Below, piece by piece: positions 31,716-40,085 of a stretch of 64,000 bases of DNA (within the stretch, counting starts at the first letter, position 1; each line of letters starts with the position of its first letter). This stretch comes from Plesiocystis pacifica SIR-1. GTDB lineage: Bacteria; Myxococcota_A; Polyangia; Nannocystales; Nannocystaceae. The notes under the pieces are model-generated. The model saw nothing but the letters and a program-made list of their open reading frames with translations, had not been told where the DNA came from and ran no database searches. The stretch covers positions 1 to 64,000 of the forward strand of contig NZ_ABCS01000025.1 of assembly GCF_000170895.1 (NCBI RefSeq), written 5' to 3'. The translations under genes and the position numbers were made by a program.

Positions 31716-32440
31716 GCGTGTACGACGAGGGACGAAGGATACGAAGGCGGCGCTGGGTTGGAGGGCTCGGTGTGGTGCTGGTGACGGGCTGCGCCAAGAG
31801 CCCGGAGCCCCCGAGTGAGCCCGAGCCGGAGCCGGCACCCACGACGGCTCCGGCCGAGGCGAACTCGGAGGAGGCGCTCGACCTCGGGAGCGCGCGCATG
31901 CTCCTGGACACGGGCGAGGGCCCCGAGCGCGCCCTCGAGTGGTCCGCGGACGCCGGCGGCCTCGTGTCTTGCCAGCACTTCCACCTCCCCGAAGAGGGCG
32001 ACTACCTGTGGATCCGCCTGGCCGAGAGCGCGGCCGAGCGCGGCGACGCCGGGCCCCACGTCGACCTCGATGTGTGCCGGGTGAGCGCGGCCCAGGCCCC
32101 GGGCGAGCGGGCCGACTACCCCGAGATGGACGCGGGCAAGCACGGGAGCCGCTGCGGCCCCGAGCCCGGCGCGGCGGTGTGGTGGCACGCCGACGAGCGG
32201 GCGTTCAACAACGGGGCCGCGGGCGGTTCCGAGTGCCGCGTGAGCCTGGACTGGGCCGAGGACGGGACCGTGCGCGGCCGCTTCGCCTGCGAGGGCCTCG
32301 GGCTGCACGTGACGGAGGAGTCTCCCGGCGGGTCCGCGCCTCCCCTGAGCCTGCGCGCGGGTGAGTTTGCCTGCGCCGTCGAGCCCTACACCCTCGAGCG
32401 CGCCCGCGCGGAAGCGGAAGCGGCCGCGGCCGCCGAGTAG
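31712..32440 (+). CDS. Hypothetical lipoprotein
   Basis: 242 residues. N-terminus MSVYDEGRRIRRRRW followed by a hydrophobic stretch and VTGC, so a lipoprotein signal with an unusually basic n-region. A Pro/Glu-rich stalk (EPPSEPEPEPAPTT) follows, then a domain with several cysteines (SCQH, VCRV, RCGPE, ECRV, ACEG, ACAV) that could form disulfides in the periplasm or on the surface. No family recognised. Coupled by ATGA to the upstream hypothetical gene; the pair probably works together. Confidence 0.65.
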   Translation: MSVYDEGRRIRRRRWVGGLGVVLVTGCAKSPEPPSEPEPEPAPTTAPAEANSEEALDLGSARMLLDTGEGPERALEWSADAGGLVSCQHFHLPEEGDYLWIRLAESAAERGDAGPHVDLDVCRVSAAQAPGERADYPEMDAGKHGSRCGPEPGAAVWWHADERAFNNGAAGGSECRVSLDWAEDGTVRGRFACEGLGLHVTEESPGGSAPPLSLRAGEFACAVEPYTLERARAEAEAAAAAE

Positions 32441-32473
32441 GCGAAGCGCGGGGCGGCGTGTTACTCGTGGGTC

Positions 32474-32752
32474 GTGGCCAACAGCAATTTTCTCGAGCGC
32501 TACGCCGGGCTTCAAAAGCTGAGTCGGGAGGACCTCGACGCCGTGTGGAAGCACTACGACGCGGACGGCTCGGGCTTCATCGAGGTCGGCCCGGAGCTCG
32601 AGCGCTTCCTCGGTGACCTGCTGAGCGCGGGCGGCATGGAGGCCTCCGAGCGCGAGGTCGCCGAGTTCATCGAGGGCGTGCTCGAGATGTTCGACCTCGA
32701 CGCCAACGCCAAGCTCGACTTCAAAGAGGTCGAAGAATTGCTGAACGGCTAG
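32474..32752 (+). CDS. Calbindin-like EF-hand protein
   Basis: 92 residues, GTG start, no signal peptide. Two EF-hands. The second loop (Asp74 to Glu85, DLDANAKLDFKE) is a canonical 12-residue calcium loop. The first (from Asp29, DADGSGFIEVGPE) carries one extra residue so that Glu41 falls at position 13. The text around loop 1 (VWKHYDADGSGFIE then ELERFLGDLL) closely resembles eukaryotic calbindin/calretinin EF-hands. Likely a cytosolic calcium sensor or buffer; partner unknown. Hairpins follow the gene. Confidence 0.85.
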   Translation: MANSNFLERYAGLQKLSREDLDAVWKHYDADGSGFIEVGPELERFLGDLLSAGGMEASEREVAEFIEGVLEMFDLDANAKLDFKEVEELLNG

Positions 32753-32764
32753 CCTCCCGCATCA

Positions 32765-32783
32765 GAACTTCCTCTGGAAGTTC
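32765..32783. terminator. Hairpin after EF-hand gene
   Basis: GAACTTCC/GGAAGTTC perfect 8-bp stem with a 3-nt loop, 13 nt after the stop codon. No T-run follows, so termination strength is doubtful. Confidence 0.4.
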
Positions 32784-32912
32784 GGCCGCGGGGGCCAGCC
32801 TCTAGCAGTCGCCCACCCCGGCCACGCCGGGACCCATGATCCAGGAAAGCATCGTCCACGGACTCAGCTGGCGTTGAACCCGTGGGCGGCTGCCTTTCTC
32901 GGTAGATTTGAT

Positions 32913-32934
32913 GGAGGGCCTTCGCAGGCCCTCC
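32913..32934. terminator. Hairpin between convergent genes
   Basis: GGAGGGCCT/AGGCCCTCC 9-bp stem with a 4-nt loop in the gap between the EF-hand gene and the convergent transglutaminase-like gene. It could serve either strand; no clear T-tract. Confidence 0.35.
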
Positions 32935-33004
32935 CCCGCGTCGGCAAAGCCGTCCCGGGTCCTCCTCCCCGGCGGTCGGGCAGATGCCCTCCTGCCCATT
33001 GCGC

Positions 33005-33664
33005 TCAGCCCTGACCGGGCTTGGGCCACCGGCCCGTCGACGCGATGCTCGGGTAGTGGCGGCGCCACGCCGCGACCATGGCCTCGAAGGGGATGTCGGG
33101 GTGGTGGCCATGGTCGGTCACGTACTCCATGAAGCGCCCGGCTTGGGCGTCGTACTCCTGGAACACGGAGTCCTCGCGGCCGTCGAAGTCCAGCGGCGCG
33201 ACGCCCAGGCGCGCGCACAGCTGGGCGTTGAAGGCCGGGGTGGCGGCGACCCAGCGGCCCTCGAGCCACAGCTCGCAGTAGCCGTGATAGACGAGCAGGT
33301 CGGTGCCGAGCTTTCGCTCGAGGCTGGCCGTGCCGATGTGGTTGCGGACGTTGGCGAAGTGCAGGCGGCTGGGCACGCCGAGGGCGCGGGCGACCGCGGC
33401 CAGCAAGTTGGCCTTGTCGACGCAGTGCGCCCCCTCGACGGGCCCGCGCTCGAGCACGCCGCTGGCCGTGAACGCCTCGGGCACGAAGCGCACGTGCCAG
33501 GGGGAGTAGCGGAACTCGTCGCGGACGGCGTAGTAGAGGGCCACGGCCCGCTCGCGCGGGGTCTCGCCGACGCCCTTGGTCTCGGCGTAGGCGAGCACCG
33601 CGGGGTGGTCGCTGTCGACGAAGGCGTTGGGCTCGAGGTAGGCGCGGTCGGGCTGTTCGGTCAT
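33005..33664 (-). CDS. Transglutaminase-like cysteine protease-fold protein
   Basis: 219 residues, cytosolic. The core is recognisable: catalytic Cys81 in GAHCVDKANLLAAVARALGV, His127 in VYHGYCELWLEGRW, then ATPAFN where the classical triad has Asp-Pro; the Asp position appears to be Thr142. A TPAFN variant seems to characterise a bacterial subfamily, so the protein may still be active as a peptidase or amidase. Preceded by a run of seven cytosines just before CAGCCC-ATG and no good Shine-Dalgarno. A hairpin terminator of the upstream OmpA-like gene separates the two. Confidence 0.82.
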   Translation of the reverse strand: MTEQPDRAYLEPNAFVDSDHPAVLAYAETKGVGETPRERAVALYYAVRDEFRYSPWHVRFVPEAFTASGVLERGPVEGAHCVDKANLLAAVARALGVPSRLHFANVRNHIGTASLERKLGTDLLVYHGYCELWLEGRWVAATPAFNAQLCARLGVAPLDFDGREDSVFQEYDAQAGRFMEYVTDHGHHPDIPFEAMVAAWRRHYPSIASTGRWPKPGQG

Positions 33665-33682
33665 GGGCTGGGGGGGACCCGC

Positions 33683-33714
33683 ACAATTGCAAACGGGGCC
33701 GAGGGTTCGGCCCC
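33683..33714 (-). terminator. Terminator of OmpA-like gene
   Basis: GGGGCCGA/TCGGCCCC perfect 8-bp stem (33695-33714) with a 4-nt loop; on the minus strand it is followed by the T-rich GTTTGCAATTGT. It lies 20 nt past the stop at 33734. Confidence 0.6.
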
Positions 33715-33733
33715 GCGTTCGAGGAGATGGAGT

Positions 33734-34522
33734 TCAGCCGTTGCTCAGCATGTCCTGCAGGTTCTTGGGGATGGTCGGCATGAGCACGATCTCGATGCGA
33801 CGGTTCTGGGCGCGGCCCTCGGGGCTGCTGTTGTCGGCGACCGGGTCGAACTCGGCGTAGCCCGCGGAGCCGATGCGCTCGGCCGGCATGCCGGTGTCGA
33901 TCAGGAAGGTCACGACCTCGACGGCGCGGGCCGAGCTGAGCTCCCAGTTGCTCTGGAACTTGGCGGTCTTGATCGGCACGTTGTCGGTGTGGCCGGCGAC
34001 GATCCAGTCGCGGTTGACGTCGCGCAGCGGGGCGATCAGCTCGGTCAGGGCGGCCTGGCCCTCCTTTTTGAGCTTGGCGCGGCCCGAGTCGAACAGGATG
34101 CCCTCGTCGAGCTTGACGACCAGGCGGCCTTCGCGGAAGCCGACCTTGATGGTGCCGGCGTCGACCATCTTCTTGAGGCTGGCGAACAGGTCGCGGTAGA
34201 CCTGCAGCTCGGCCTCGCGCTTGGCCTTCTCGGCGCGGAGCTCGGCGAGCTCCTTCTCGGTCAGGCCGGCCTTCTCGGCCAGATCCTTGATCTGCCGCTC
34301 GAGCTGCTCGATCTCGGCCTCGAGCTCGGCGATGCGCTCTTGGAGGGTCTGGTTCTCGGCCTCGAGCTCGACGTTGGCCTGGCGCTCGGCCTCGAGCTCC
34401 TTTTGAGTTTTCTTCAGCTCGGCCTGTGACGCGTCCAGGGCAGCCTGGAGTTCGTCTACTTTTTTGCAGCCTCCGGCCAGGAGGGCGAAAAGGGGGAGCA
34501 GGATGGCGACGCGTCGCATCAT
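33734..34522 (-). CDS. OmpA/MotB-like peptidoglycan-binding lipoprotein with coiled coil
   Basis: 262 residues. Lipoprotein signal MMRRVAILLPLFALLAGGC, then a long heptad-rich Glu/Lys/Ala/Leu coiled coil (about 22-120) and a C-terminal OmpA_C domain with LDEGILFDSG, AGHTDNVPIK, NWELSSARAVEVV and NRRIEIVL. The NxxLSxxRA-type motif and the Asp of HTDN bind meso-diaminopimelate in peptidoglycan. It likely bridges the outer membrane to the wall. The ATG at 34522 begins the signal peptide and has TAGTGT 7 nt upstream. Divergent from ftsK. Confidence 0.9.
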   Translation of the reverse strand: MMRRVAILLPLFALLAGGCKKVDELQAALDASQAELKKTQKELEAERQANVELEAENQTLQERIAELEAEIEQLERQIKDLAEKAGLTEKELAELRAEKAKREAELQVYRDLFASLKKMVDAGTIKVGFREGRLVVKLDEGILFDSGRAKLKKEGQAALTELIAPLRDVNRDWIVAGHTDNVPIKTAKFQSNWELSSARAVEVVTFLIDTGMPAERIGSAGYAEFDPVADNSSPEGRAQNRRIEIVLMPTIPKNLQDMLSNG

Positions 34523-34529
34523 GGGACGG

Positions 34530-34535
34530 ACACTA
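34530..34535 (-). promoter_or_regulatory. -10-like element TAGTGT, 7 nt before OmpA-like ATG
   Basis: Minus-strand TAGTGT, CCGTCCC, ATG; near-leaderless arrangement. Confidence 0.45.
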
Positions 34536-34604
34536 CCGTCCTTCGCCGCAGGTCGCACCCCATCGACGAAGCAAGGACGAAAATTCAGTCTTGATGTAGG
34601 TGTT

Positions 34605-34610
34605 TATCTT
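34605..34610 (+). promoter_or_regulatory. Candidate -10 (TATCTT) of ftsK
   Basis: TATCTT inside the most AT-rich stretch of the OmpA-like/ftsK divergent region. Transcription from it would give a leader of about 60 nt before the ATG at 34675. Confidence 0.4.
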
Positions 34611-34674
34611 ACCTCATGCTGGAGTTCGGAGCCAGGCGGATCCCGTCCTGCTTCCCACCGAACCCACTGAGCAA

Positions 34675-37671
34675 ATGGCCAAGAGGAAAAAGCGCAGCCA
34701 AAAGCCCGAGGAGATCGAGCCCGCGCCCCGCGAGCCCCAGGGAGGGATCCCTCGGGGCTGGGGCGAATTCCTGGGCGTGGCCCTGCTCGCCATCGGAGCG
34801 CTGATGCTCGGTGGCCTGTCTTCCTATCAATTCGGCGACGGCAACCTCATGGGACCCGTCGGTCGGTTGGTCGCCGCGGCCCTCTATGCCGGATTCGGCA
34901 TGGCCGCCTACCTCGTGGTGCTCGGCGTGTTTGGCATCGGGGTCAAGGCCCTGCTCGGCCACCGCATGGAGCTCAACATGGGCGAGGGCATGGGCTTTTC
35001 TTCGGCCACCCTCGCGGGCTGCGTCTTGCTCCACGTGATGTTCCCGGTCTACCGCGTCCACGGCTATACCGCGGGCGGGCTCTCGGGCGAGCTCCTGGGC
35101 GAGGTCAGCCTCGGCCTGTTCGAGCACGCCGGGACCTACCTGATCACGGTGACGATCATGACCCTCGGGCTGATCGCGTCGACGCCGCTGAGCTTTGCCC
35201 ACCTGCGCACCGGGGCCGTCGCCATCGGTCGGGGTGGGCTGTGGGTTGGGCGCACCGTCTACTCGGCGATGGTCGGCGTGGTCGAGGCCCAGCGCCAGCA
35301 CGCTGAAGAGGTCGAGGATTGCGAGTACGAGGCGTCCGAAGAGGCCGAGGACAGCCTCGACGACGAGGAGCGCTTGGCCTGGGACGAGCTCGAGGCTCAG
35401 GCCGCGGCCCTCGAGGCCGAGGAGGCTGCGGCCCTCGAGGCTGGGGCCGAGGAGGTCGAGGAAGAAGAGGCGGTGCGCGAGGCTGAGCGTGAGCTCGCGT
35501 CGCGCCTGCGCGGATCTTCGCGTCGGAGCCGACGCAAGAAGGGCGCGGCGTCGACCTCTCGGGGCAAGAAGGCCCGCAAGAACCGCAAGCGCGTGAGCAG
35601 CGGGGAGCTGTCGGCCGAGGCCGAGCTCGAAGAGGGCGAGGCGCTCGAGCTCGAAGAGGGCGAGGAGGCCGAGGTCGAAGGAGCCGAGGTCGAGGCCGAG
35701 CCCGCCGCCAAGTCCAAGCAGAAGGGCAAGCGCAAGGCGAAGGCCAAGGCGGTCGAAGAAGCCGAGGAGGCGGAGCTCGAGGAGGCCGAAGCGGAGGAAG
35801 AGCCCGTCGAGGAGCGCCCCGAGATCTGCGTGACCGAAGAGCCCGAGCTCAGCCTGCCCGAGGCGCCGAGCCCCGAGGCGGAGGCCGAGGAAGCGTCCGA
35901 GTCCGAGGACGCGGAAGAAGCAGAAGGCGAGGCCTCGGACGACGCGGCCGACGGGGGCAAGAAGCGCAAGAGGGCCCCGCTGACCCCCGCCGAGATCGCC
36001 GAGCGGGCCCGGAAAAAGCGCGCCGAGGCAGCGGCCGCGGCGGCTGCCAGCGCCACCGCCGAGCGCAAGCGCGACGGCGCCCAGCCCATCACCTACACCA
36101 ACGGCGCCTACGAGCTGCCGCCCCTGCACCTGTTCGCGGCCGTCGAGAAGAGCAAGGCGAAGATCGACAAGGAGTTCATCTACAGCCAGGCCGACCGCAT
36201 CGTCGAGGCCCTGCACCACTTCAAGATCAAGGGCAAGGTGACCAAGATCCACCCCGGCCCGGTGATCACCCGCTACGAGTTCAAGCCCGAGGCCGGGGTC
36301 AAGGTCTCGCGCATCCAGAACCTCGAGAACGACCTGGCCATGGCCCTCGAGGCCATCCGGATCCGCATCCTCGCGCCCATCCCCGGCAAGTCCACGGTCG
36401 GCCTCGAGGTGCCCAACAAGACCCGCGAGACCGTCTACGTCCAGGAGAACCTCGCCGATCCGGCCTACGTCGGCGAGTCCAAGTACCTGCCGCTGGTGCT
36501 CGGCAAGGACATCACCGGCAAGGCCGTGTCCATCGATCTCGGCAAGGCCCCGCACCTGCTCGTCGCCGGCGCGACGGGCTCGGGCAAGTCCGTGGGCGTC
36601 AACTCGATGCTGTGCTCGCTGCTCTACTCGTGCACGCCCGAGGACCTGCGGATGATCCTCATCGACCCCAAGATGCTCGAGTTCAGCATCTACCGGGACA
36701 TCCCCCACCTGCTCTTGCCGGTGATCACCGACGCGGAGAAGGCCAACTTGGCCCTGCGCTGGGCGGTCAACGAGATGGAGCGGCGCTACGCCCTGCTCAG
36801 CGAGGCCAAGGTCCGCGACATCAAGGGCTACAACAAGAAGCTGCCCAAGCTCCAGGGCGAGTGGGACGCCGAGAGCCGGGCGCTGCTCGCCGAGGCCCGC
36901 GGGCTCGAGGACGAGGCCAGCGAGGACGGGGAGGACAGCGTCAACGGGGCGCTGATGTCCGGGGTCCAGTTCGACGCCCAGGGCAACGCCGTGGCGATCA
37001 CCGGCGGCGTCGAGCTGCCGCCGCGCCCGGACAAGATGCCCTACATCGTGATCGTCATCGACGAGTTCGCCGACCTGATGATGGTCGCGAGCAAGGAGGT
37101 CGAGGCCAACGTCGCGCGCCTGGCCGCCAAGGCCCGGGCCGCCGGCGTGCACCTCATCCTCGCTACCCAGCGCCCCTCCGTCGACGTCATCACCGGCACG
37201 ATCAAGAACAACTTCCCCTCGCGCATCGCCTTCCAGGTCACCTCCGACATCGACTCGCGCACCATCCTCGACCAAAAGGGCGCCAAGCAGCTCCTGGGCA
37301 TGGGCGACATGCTCTACATGGACCGCGGCAAGGAGCCCCAGCGCGTGCACGGCTGCTTCGTGTCCGAGGCCGAGATCGAGAAGGTCGTCGACTTCGTGCG
37401 CAAGCAGGCCAAGCCGGCCTACAACATGGAGATCACCAAGGCCGAGGCCGACCCCGGCGCGGAGATCGAAGAGCGCCCCGCGGATCCGCTCTACGACAAG
37501 GCCGTGCAGATCGTCGCCGACGCCCAGAAGGTCTCGACCTCCATGCTGCAGCGGCGCCTCAACGTCGGCTACAACCGCGCCGCGAAGATCGTCGAGCGCA
37601 TGGAGGAGGACGGCGTGATCGGGCCCTCGAATGGCTCGAAGCCCCGCGAGGTCTACGTCGCGCCTGCTTGA
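34675..37671 (+). CDS. ftsK: FtsK/SpoIIIE DNA translocase
   Basis: 998 residues. The N-terminal part carries about four membrane segments (to roughly residue 195). Then comes a linker of about 270 residues that is extremely rich in Glu, Ala and Lys. The motor starts near residue 480: RecA-like ATPase with Walker A GATGSGKS (about 632-639) and Walker B IVIVIDEFADLMM. The C-terminal gamma winged helix (DKAVQIVADAQKVSTSMLQR to YVAPA) reads polar chromosome sequences. It pumps DNA at the division septum and helps resolve chromosome dimers. The ATG at 34675 gives a basic cytosolic N-terminus (AKRKKRSQK). Terminator follows. Confidence 0.96.
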   Translation: MAKRKKRSQKPEEIEPAPREPQGGIPRGWGEFLGVALLAIGALMLGGLSSYQFGDGNLMGPVGRLVAAALYAGFGMAAYLVVLGVFGIGVKALLGHRMELNMGEGMGFSSATLAGCVLLHVMFPVYRVHGYTAGGLSGELLGEVSLGLFEHAGTYLITVTIMTLGLIASTPLSFAHLRTGAVAIGRGGLWVGRTVYSAMVGVVEAQRQHAEEVEDCEYEASEEAEDSLDDEERLAWDELEAQAAALEAEEAAALEAGAEEVEEEEAVREAERELASRLRGSSRRSRRKKGAASTSRGKKARKNRKRVSSGELSAEAELEEGEALELEEGEEAEVEGAEVEAEPAAKSKQKGKRKAKAKAVEEAEEAELEEAEAEEEPVEERPEICVTEEPELSLPEAPSPEAEAEEASESEDAEEAEGEASDDAADGGKKRKRAPLTPAEIAERARKKRAEAAAAAAASATAERKRDGAQPITYTNGAYELPPLHLFAAVEKSKAKIDKEFIYSQADRIVEALHHFKIKGKVTKIHPGPVITRYEFKPEAGVKVSRIQNLENDLAMALEAIRIRILAPIPGKSTVGLEVPNKTRETVYVQENLADPAYVGESKYLPLVLGKDITGKAVSIDLGKAPHLLVAGATGSGKSVGVNSMLCSLLYSCTPEDLRMILIDPKMLEFSIYRDIPHLLLPVITDAEKANLALRWAVNEMERRYALLSEAKVRDIKGYNKKLPKLQGEWDAESRALLAEARGLEDEASEDGEDSVNGALMSGVQFDAQGNAVAITGGVELPPRPDKMPYIVIVIDEFADLMMVASKEVEANVARLAAKARAAGVHLILATQRPSVDVITGTIKNNFPSRIAFQVTSDIDSRTILDQKGAKQLLGMGDMLYMDRGKEPQRVHGCFVSEAEIEKVVDFVRKQAKPAYNMEITKAEADPGAEIEERPADPLYDKAVQIVADAQKVSTSMLQRRLNVGYNRAAKIVERMEEDGVIGPSNGSKPREVYVAPA

Positions 37672-37700
37672 TCGGAGGGGCAGTCCCGCCGCCCCCACGC

Positions 37701-37735
37701 TGCCCGCTCGGAGTTTCGACACCGGCGGGCATTTT
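37701..37735 (+). terminator. Rho-independent terminator of ftsK
   Basis: TGCCCGC-(T)-CGG pairs with CCG-GCGGGCA (10 bp with one bulged T, 10-nt loop), then TTTT; 30 nt after the stop codon. Confidence 0.65.
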
Positions 37736-37950
37736 GCTGTGAGCTGCCGCCCGGGCCCGGCGTTGGGCGGGGAGAGCCTCCTGGCCGCGCCCGCGTATGC
37801 AGGGGAATCCCCGGCTCACGGGCCCCGTCAGCGGGCCATCCCCCTCGTCAGCGGCGCTCGCGCTCTTCGATCACATGGCCTTTACGGCCGTTGGCAAATA
37901 AGCTGGGCAGCAGCGCCGTCCCAAACGACAGGACCCAACCGGACCCAACC
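37736..37950 (+). promoter_or_regulatory. Upstream region of lolA
   Basis: No gene seen. TAAGCT at 37899-37904 is a candidate -10 giving a leader of about 40 nt. A 10-bp tandem duplication (ggacccaacc twice, 37931-37950) directly precedes the start codon, where a Shine-Dalgarno would normally be; none is visible. Confidence 0.4.
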
Positions 37951-38718
37951 ATGAACGCCCCCATCGCTTTTCTCCTGTCCCTGACCCTCCTCGGCCCTGG
38001 CCTCGGCTTTGGCTTTGGGCCCGGCTCGGTCGCTGAGCTGCTCGGCGTCCAAGGACCCGAGTCGGCCCCGGCCGAGACCAAGAAGAAGGCACCCAAAGCC
38101 AAGGAGCCTGCCTGGCGCCCGGACAACGCGTCCGAAGTGCTCGTCCTCGTCCAGAGCTTCTACGACAGCGCCGACGATCTCGAGGCCAAGTTCAAGCAGG
38201 TCTACTGGAACCCGACCTACGGCGAGTCGCGCAAGACCGGCGGCAAGCTCAAGCTCAAAAAGCCCGGCAACATGGTCTGGGACTACAACGACGGGCAGGA
38301 CGCGGACTACTACTCCAACGGGACCAACCTGTGGATGGTCGAGCACGACACCCGCCAGGTGATCAAGACCGACATCGAGGGCAACTCCGAGGTCAACGCC
38401 GCGCTCAAGTTCCTGTTCGGCGGGCAGAAGCTGCTCAAGGAGTTCCAGGTCCGCTACGCCAAGGCTGACAAGGTCGAGCGCTACGGCGACGCCGACCACT
38501 ACGTCCTCCAGCTGCGGCCCAAGAAGGACAACAAGCACTACAAGGGGCTGCTGCTCATCGTCCACGCCAGCACGGGCCGCGTCGACAAGTTCGTGGTCTA
38601 CAACACCGACGGATCGTCGAACTTTTTCCAGCTGCGTGGGATCAAGACCAACGTCGGCCTGAACGACAAGCTGTTCGACTTCAAGGTCCCCCGCGGCTAC
38701 GTCGAGACCGAAGAGTGA
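37951..38718 (+). CDS. LolA-like outer-membrane lipoprotein carrier
   Basis: 255 residues. The signal peptide (about 1-30) is followed by a Lys/Pro-rich segment and a LolA-type half-open beta-barrel: FYDSADDLEAKFKQVYWNP, GKLKLKKPGNMVWDYND, NLWMVEHDTRQVI and the C-terminal IKTNVGLNDKLFDFKVPRG are characteristic. It would ferry lipoproteins across the periplasm to the outer membrane, fitting the many lipoproteins in this window. The ATG at 37951 starts the signal peptide. Followed by 13-bp tandem repeats and a strong terminator. Confidence 0.9.
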   Translation: MNAPIAFLLSLTLLGPGLGFGFGPGSVAELLGVQGPESAPAETKKKAPKAKEPAWRPDNASEVLVLVQSFYDSADDLEAKFKQVYWNPTYGESRKTGGKLKLKKPGNMVWDYNDGQDADYYSNGTNLWMVEHDTRQVIKTDIEGNSEVNAALKFLFGGQKLLKEFQVRYAKADKVERYGDADHYVLQLRPKKDNKHYKGLLLIVHASTGRVDKFVVYNTDGSSNFFQLRGIKTNVGLNDKLFDFKVPRGYVETEE

Positions 38719-38727
38719 GCCTCGGAG

Positions 38728-38792
38728 CCCTCGCCCGAAGCCCTCGCCCGAAGCCCTCGCCCGAAGCCCTCGCCCGAAGCCCTCGCCCGAAC
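38728..38792. repeat. 13-bp tandem repeat, five units
   Basis: ccctcgcccgaag repeated four times exactly, with a fifth unit differing at its last base, beginning 10 nt after the lolA stop codon. No spacers, so not a CRISPR. Probably slippage-prone. Confidence 0.9.
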
Positions 38793-38816
38793 CCCTCGAG
38801 AGTTCGCTAGCTCAAG

Positions 38817-38845
38817 CCCGGCATCCCCCAGGATGCCGGGTTTTT
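38817..38845 (+). terminator. Strong rho-independent terminator of lolA
   Basis: Perfect 10-bp stem CCCGGCATCC/GGATGCCGGG with a CCCA loop, then TTTTT. The clearest intrinsic terminator in the window. Confidence 0.9.
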
Positions 38846-38907
38846 GCGTGCATGGGCGTGGGCGCGCGGTCGGGCGTGGGCGCTTGTTTGCGCCGTGAGC
38901 GGACTGT

Positions 38908-38913
38908 TAGGCT
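38908..38913 (+). promoter_or_regulatory. -10-like element TAGGCT upstream of lipoprotein gene
   Basis: TAGGCT about 43 nt before the ATG at 38957. In this case a short leader with a GGAGAG ribosome-binding site exists, so the transcript would not be leaderless. Confidence 0.4.
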
Positions 38914-38956
38914 GCGCGGACGTGCCCCGGCGACGAGGGCCGGCTGGAGAGAATCA

Positions 38957-40015
38957 ATGCGCATGAACAAATTTGATGGGGCTTGCCTTGGGCTGATCTT
39001 GGCGTTTGCCATGACCGCGTGCACCGACGACGGCGGGAGCAACGACGACGAGGTAGGCGACGACACCGAGTCGACCACCGAGGACGGGACCGACGACACC
39101 ACGGACGACACGACCGAGGACACCACGGACGACGCGACCGAGGACGCCGAGACCACCGAGACCGAGACCGACACCACCGGCGGGGCCGAGTGCCCGCAGC
39201 ACGATCCCATCGAGGGGGCGGCGGTCGGCGAGGCCTGCTCGACCAACGAGGACTGCTCGACCCAGGTGTGCCTGCAGTTCCAGGCCTCGCCCCCGGTCGA
39301 GGGGACCTGCGAGGAGACCCCGGCCGACTGCAACACGCGGACCTACGGCCGCGTGCTCGACTTCGCCTCGGGCGAGGTCGTCGAGGGCATCGAGGTCCGG
39401 GCCGAGGCCGCGCTGACGGCCGCGGGCGACCCCGAGGGCGCGGCGGGCTTGATCACCGCGACCTCCGACGCCAACGGCCAGTTCGACGCGACCAGCACCG
39501 AGCCCCTCGCGGCGCCCATCGGCCTGGTCGCCCTGACCTCGGGCGAGGGCTACTTCATCACCGCGACGGGCCTCGCCTCGCCGGTCGGGTCCACGGAGTA
39601 CGGCCCCGCGACCACCCAGCGCGACATCTGGGCCGTGCCCGAGGCCTCGCTGACCGAGTGGAGCGGCTACCTCGAGGCGGATCCGGAGTTCGAGAACTAC
39701 CTGCCCCTGGGTGTGGCGGGCGGCGTGGTCGGGCGCGTGCGCGACCTGAACACGGGCGATCCGGTCGCGGGCGCGGTCGTCGTGCCGACCGAGCCGGACT
39801 CTTCGAACGCGGTGCTCCGCTACCTCAACGAGGCCGGCGACGGCTTCACCGACACGGAGACCTCGAGCAACGGCATCTTCGTGCTCATCCAGCCGGGCCT
39901 CGGCGAGGAGTTCGACGTCGAGATCGGCGGCGTGGCTCAGGATCTGGTCGCGCGCGCGGGCTCGGCCACCGCGGGCGGGGCCATCTTCACGCTGATCTTC
40001 AACGCCACGCCCTGA
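38957..40015 (+). CDS. Stalked lipoprotein with carboxypeptidase-regulatory-like domains
   Basis: 352 residues. Signal ends in AMTAC (lipobox), then a roughly 50-residue stalk made almost only of Asp, Glu, Thr and Gly. A Cys-rich stretch (CSTNEDCSTQVCLQ) leads into two segments of the carboxypeptidase regulatory-like/transthyretin-like type (YGRVLDFASGEVVEGIEV and GRVRDLNTGDPVAGAVVV), which are immunoglobulin-like beta sandwiches common in surface proteins. Function unknown; probably surface binding or adhesion. The ATG is preceded by GGAGAG. A long terminator hairpin follows. Confidence 0.75.
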   Translation: MRMNKFDGACLGLILAFAMTACTDDGGSNDDEVGDDTESTTEDGTDDTTDDTTEDTTDDATEDAETTETETDTTGGAECPQHDPIEGAAVGEACSTNEDCSTQVCLQFQASPPVEGTCEETPADCNTRTYGRVLDFASGEVVEGIEVRAEAALTAAGDPEGAAGLITATSDANGQFDATSTEPLAAPIGLVALTSGEGYFITATGLASPVGSTEYGPATTQRDIWAVPEASLTEWSGYLEADPEFENYLPLGVAGGVVGRVRDLNTGDPVAGAVVVPTEPDSSNAVLRYLNEAGDGFTDTETSSNGIFVLIQPGLGEEFDVEIGGVAQDLVARAGSATAGGAIFTLIFNATP

Positions 40016-40034
40016 GCGCGGTCGTCAACCAAGA

Positions 40035-40078
40035 CGAAGAGCCCGCGGCCGCCAAAGCCGTGGGCTCTTCGTTTGTTT
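40035..40078 (+). terminator. Terminator between convergent genes
   Basis: 15-bp stem (one G-T pair) running from CGAAGAGCCC to GGGCTCTTCG with a 7-nt loop, then TTTGTTT on the plus strand; 19 nt past the lipoprotein stop. It may also act for the minus-strand gene ending at 40086. Confidence 0.8.
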
Positions 40079-40085
40079 CGGGCAG

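Noticed and set aside
34616..34804. Small leaderless gene starting at ATG 34616 right after TATCTT
   Set aside because: Its frame overlaps the ftsK coding sequence and its translation is Pro/Arg/Ser-rich shadow text.
38728..38792. CRISPR-like array
   Set aside because: Units of 13 bp are contiguous with no spacers and no cas genes nearby; it is a simple tandem repeat.
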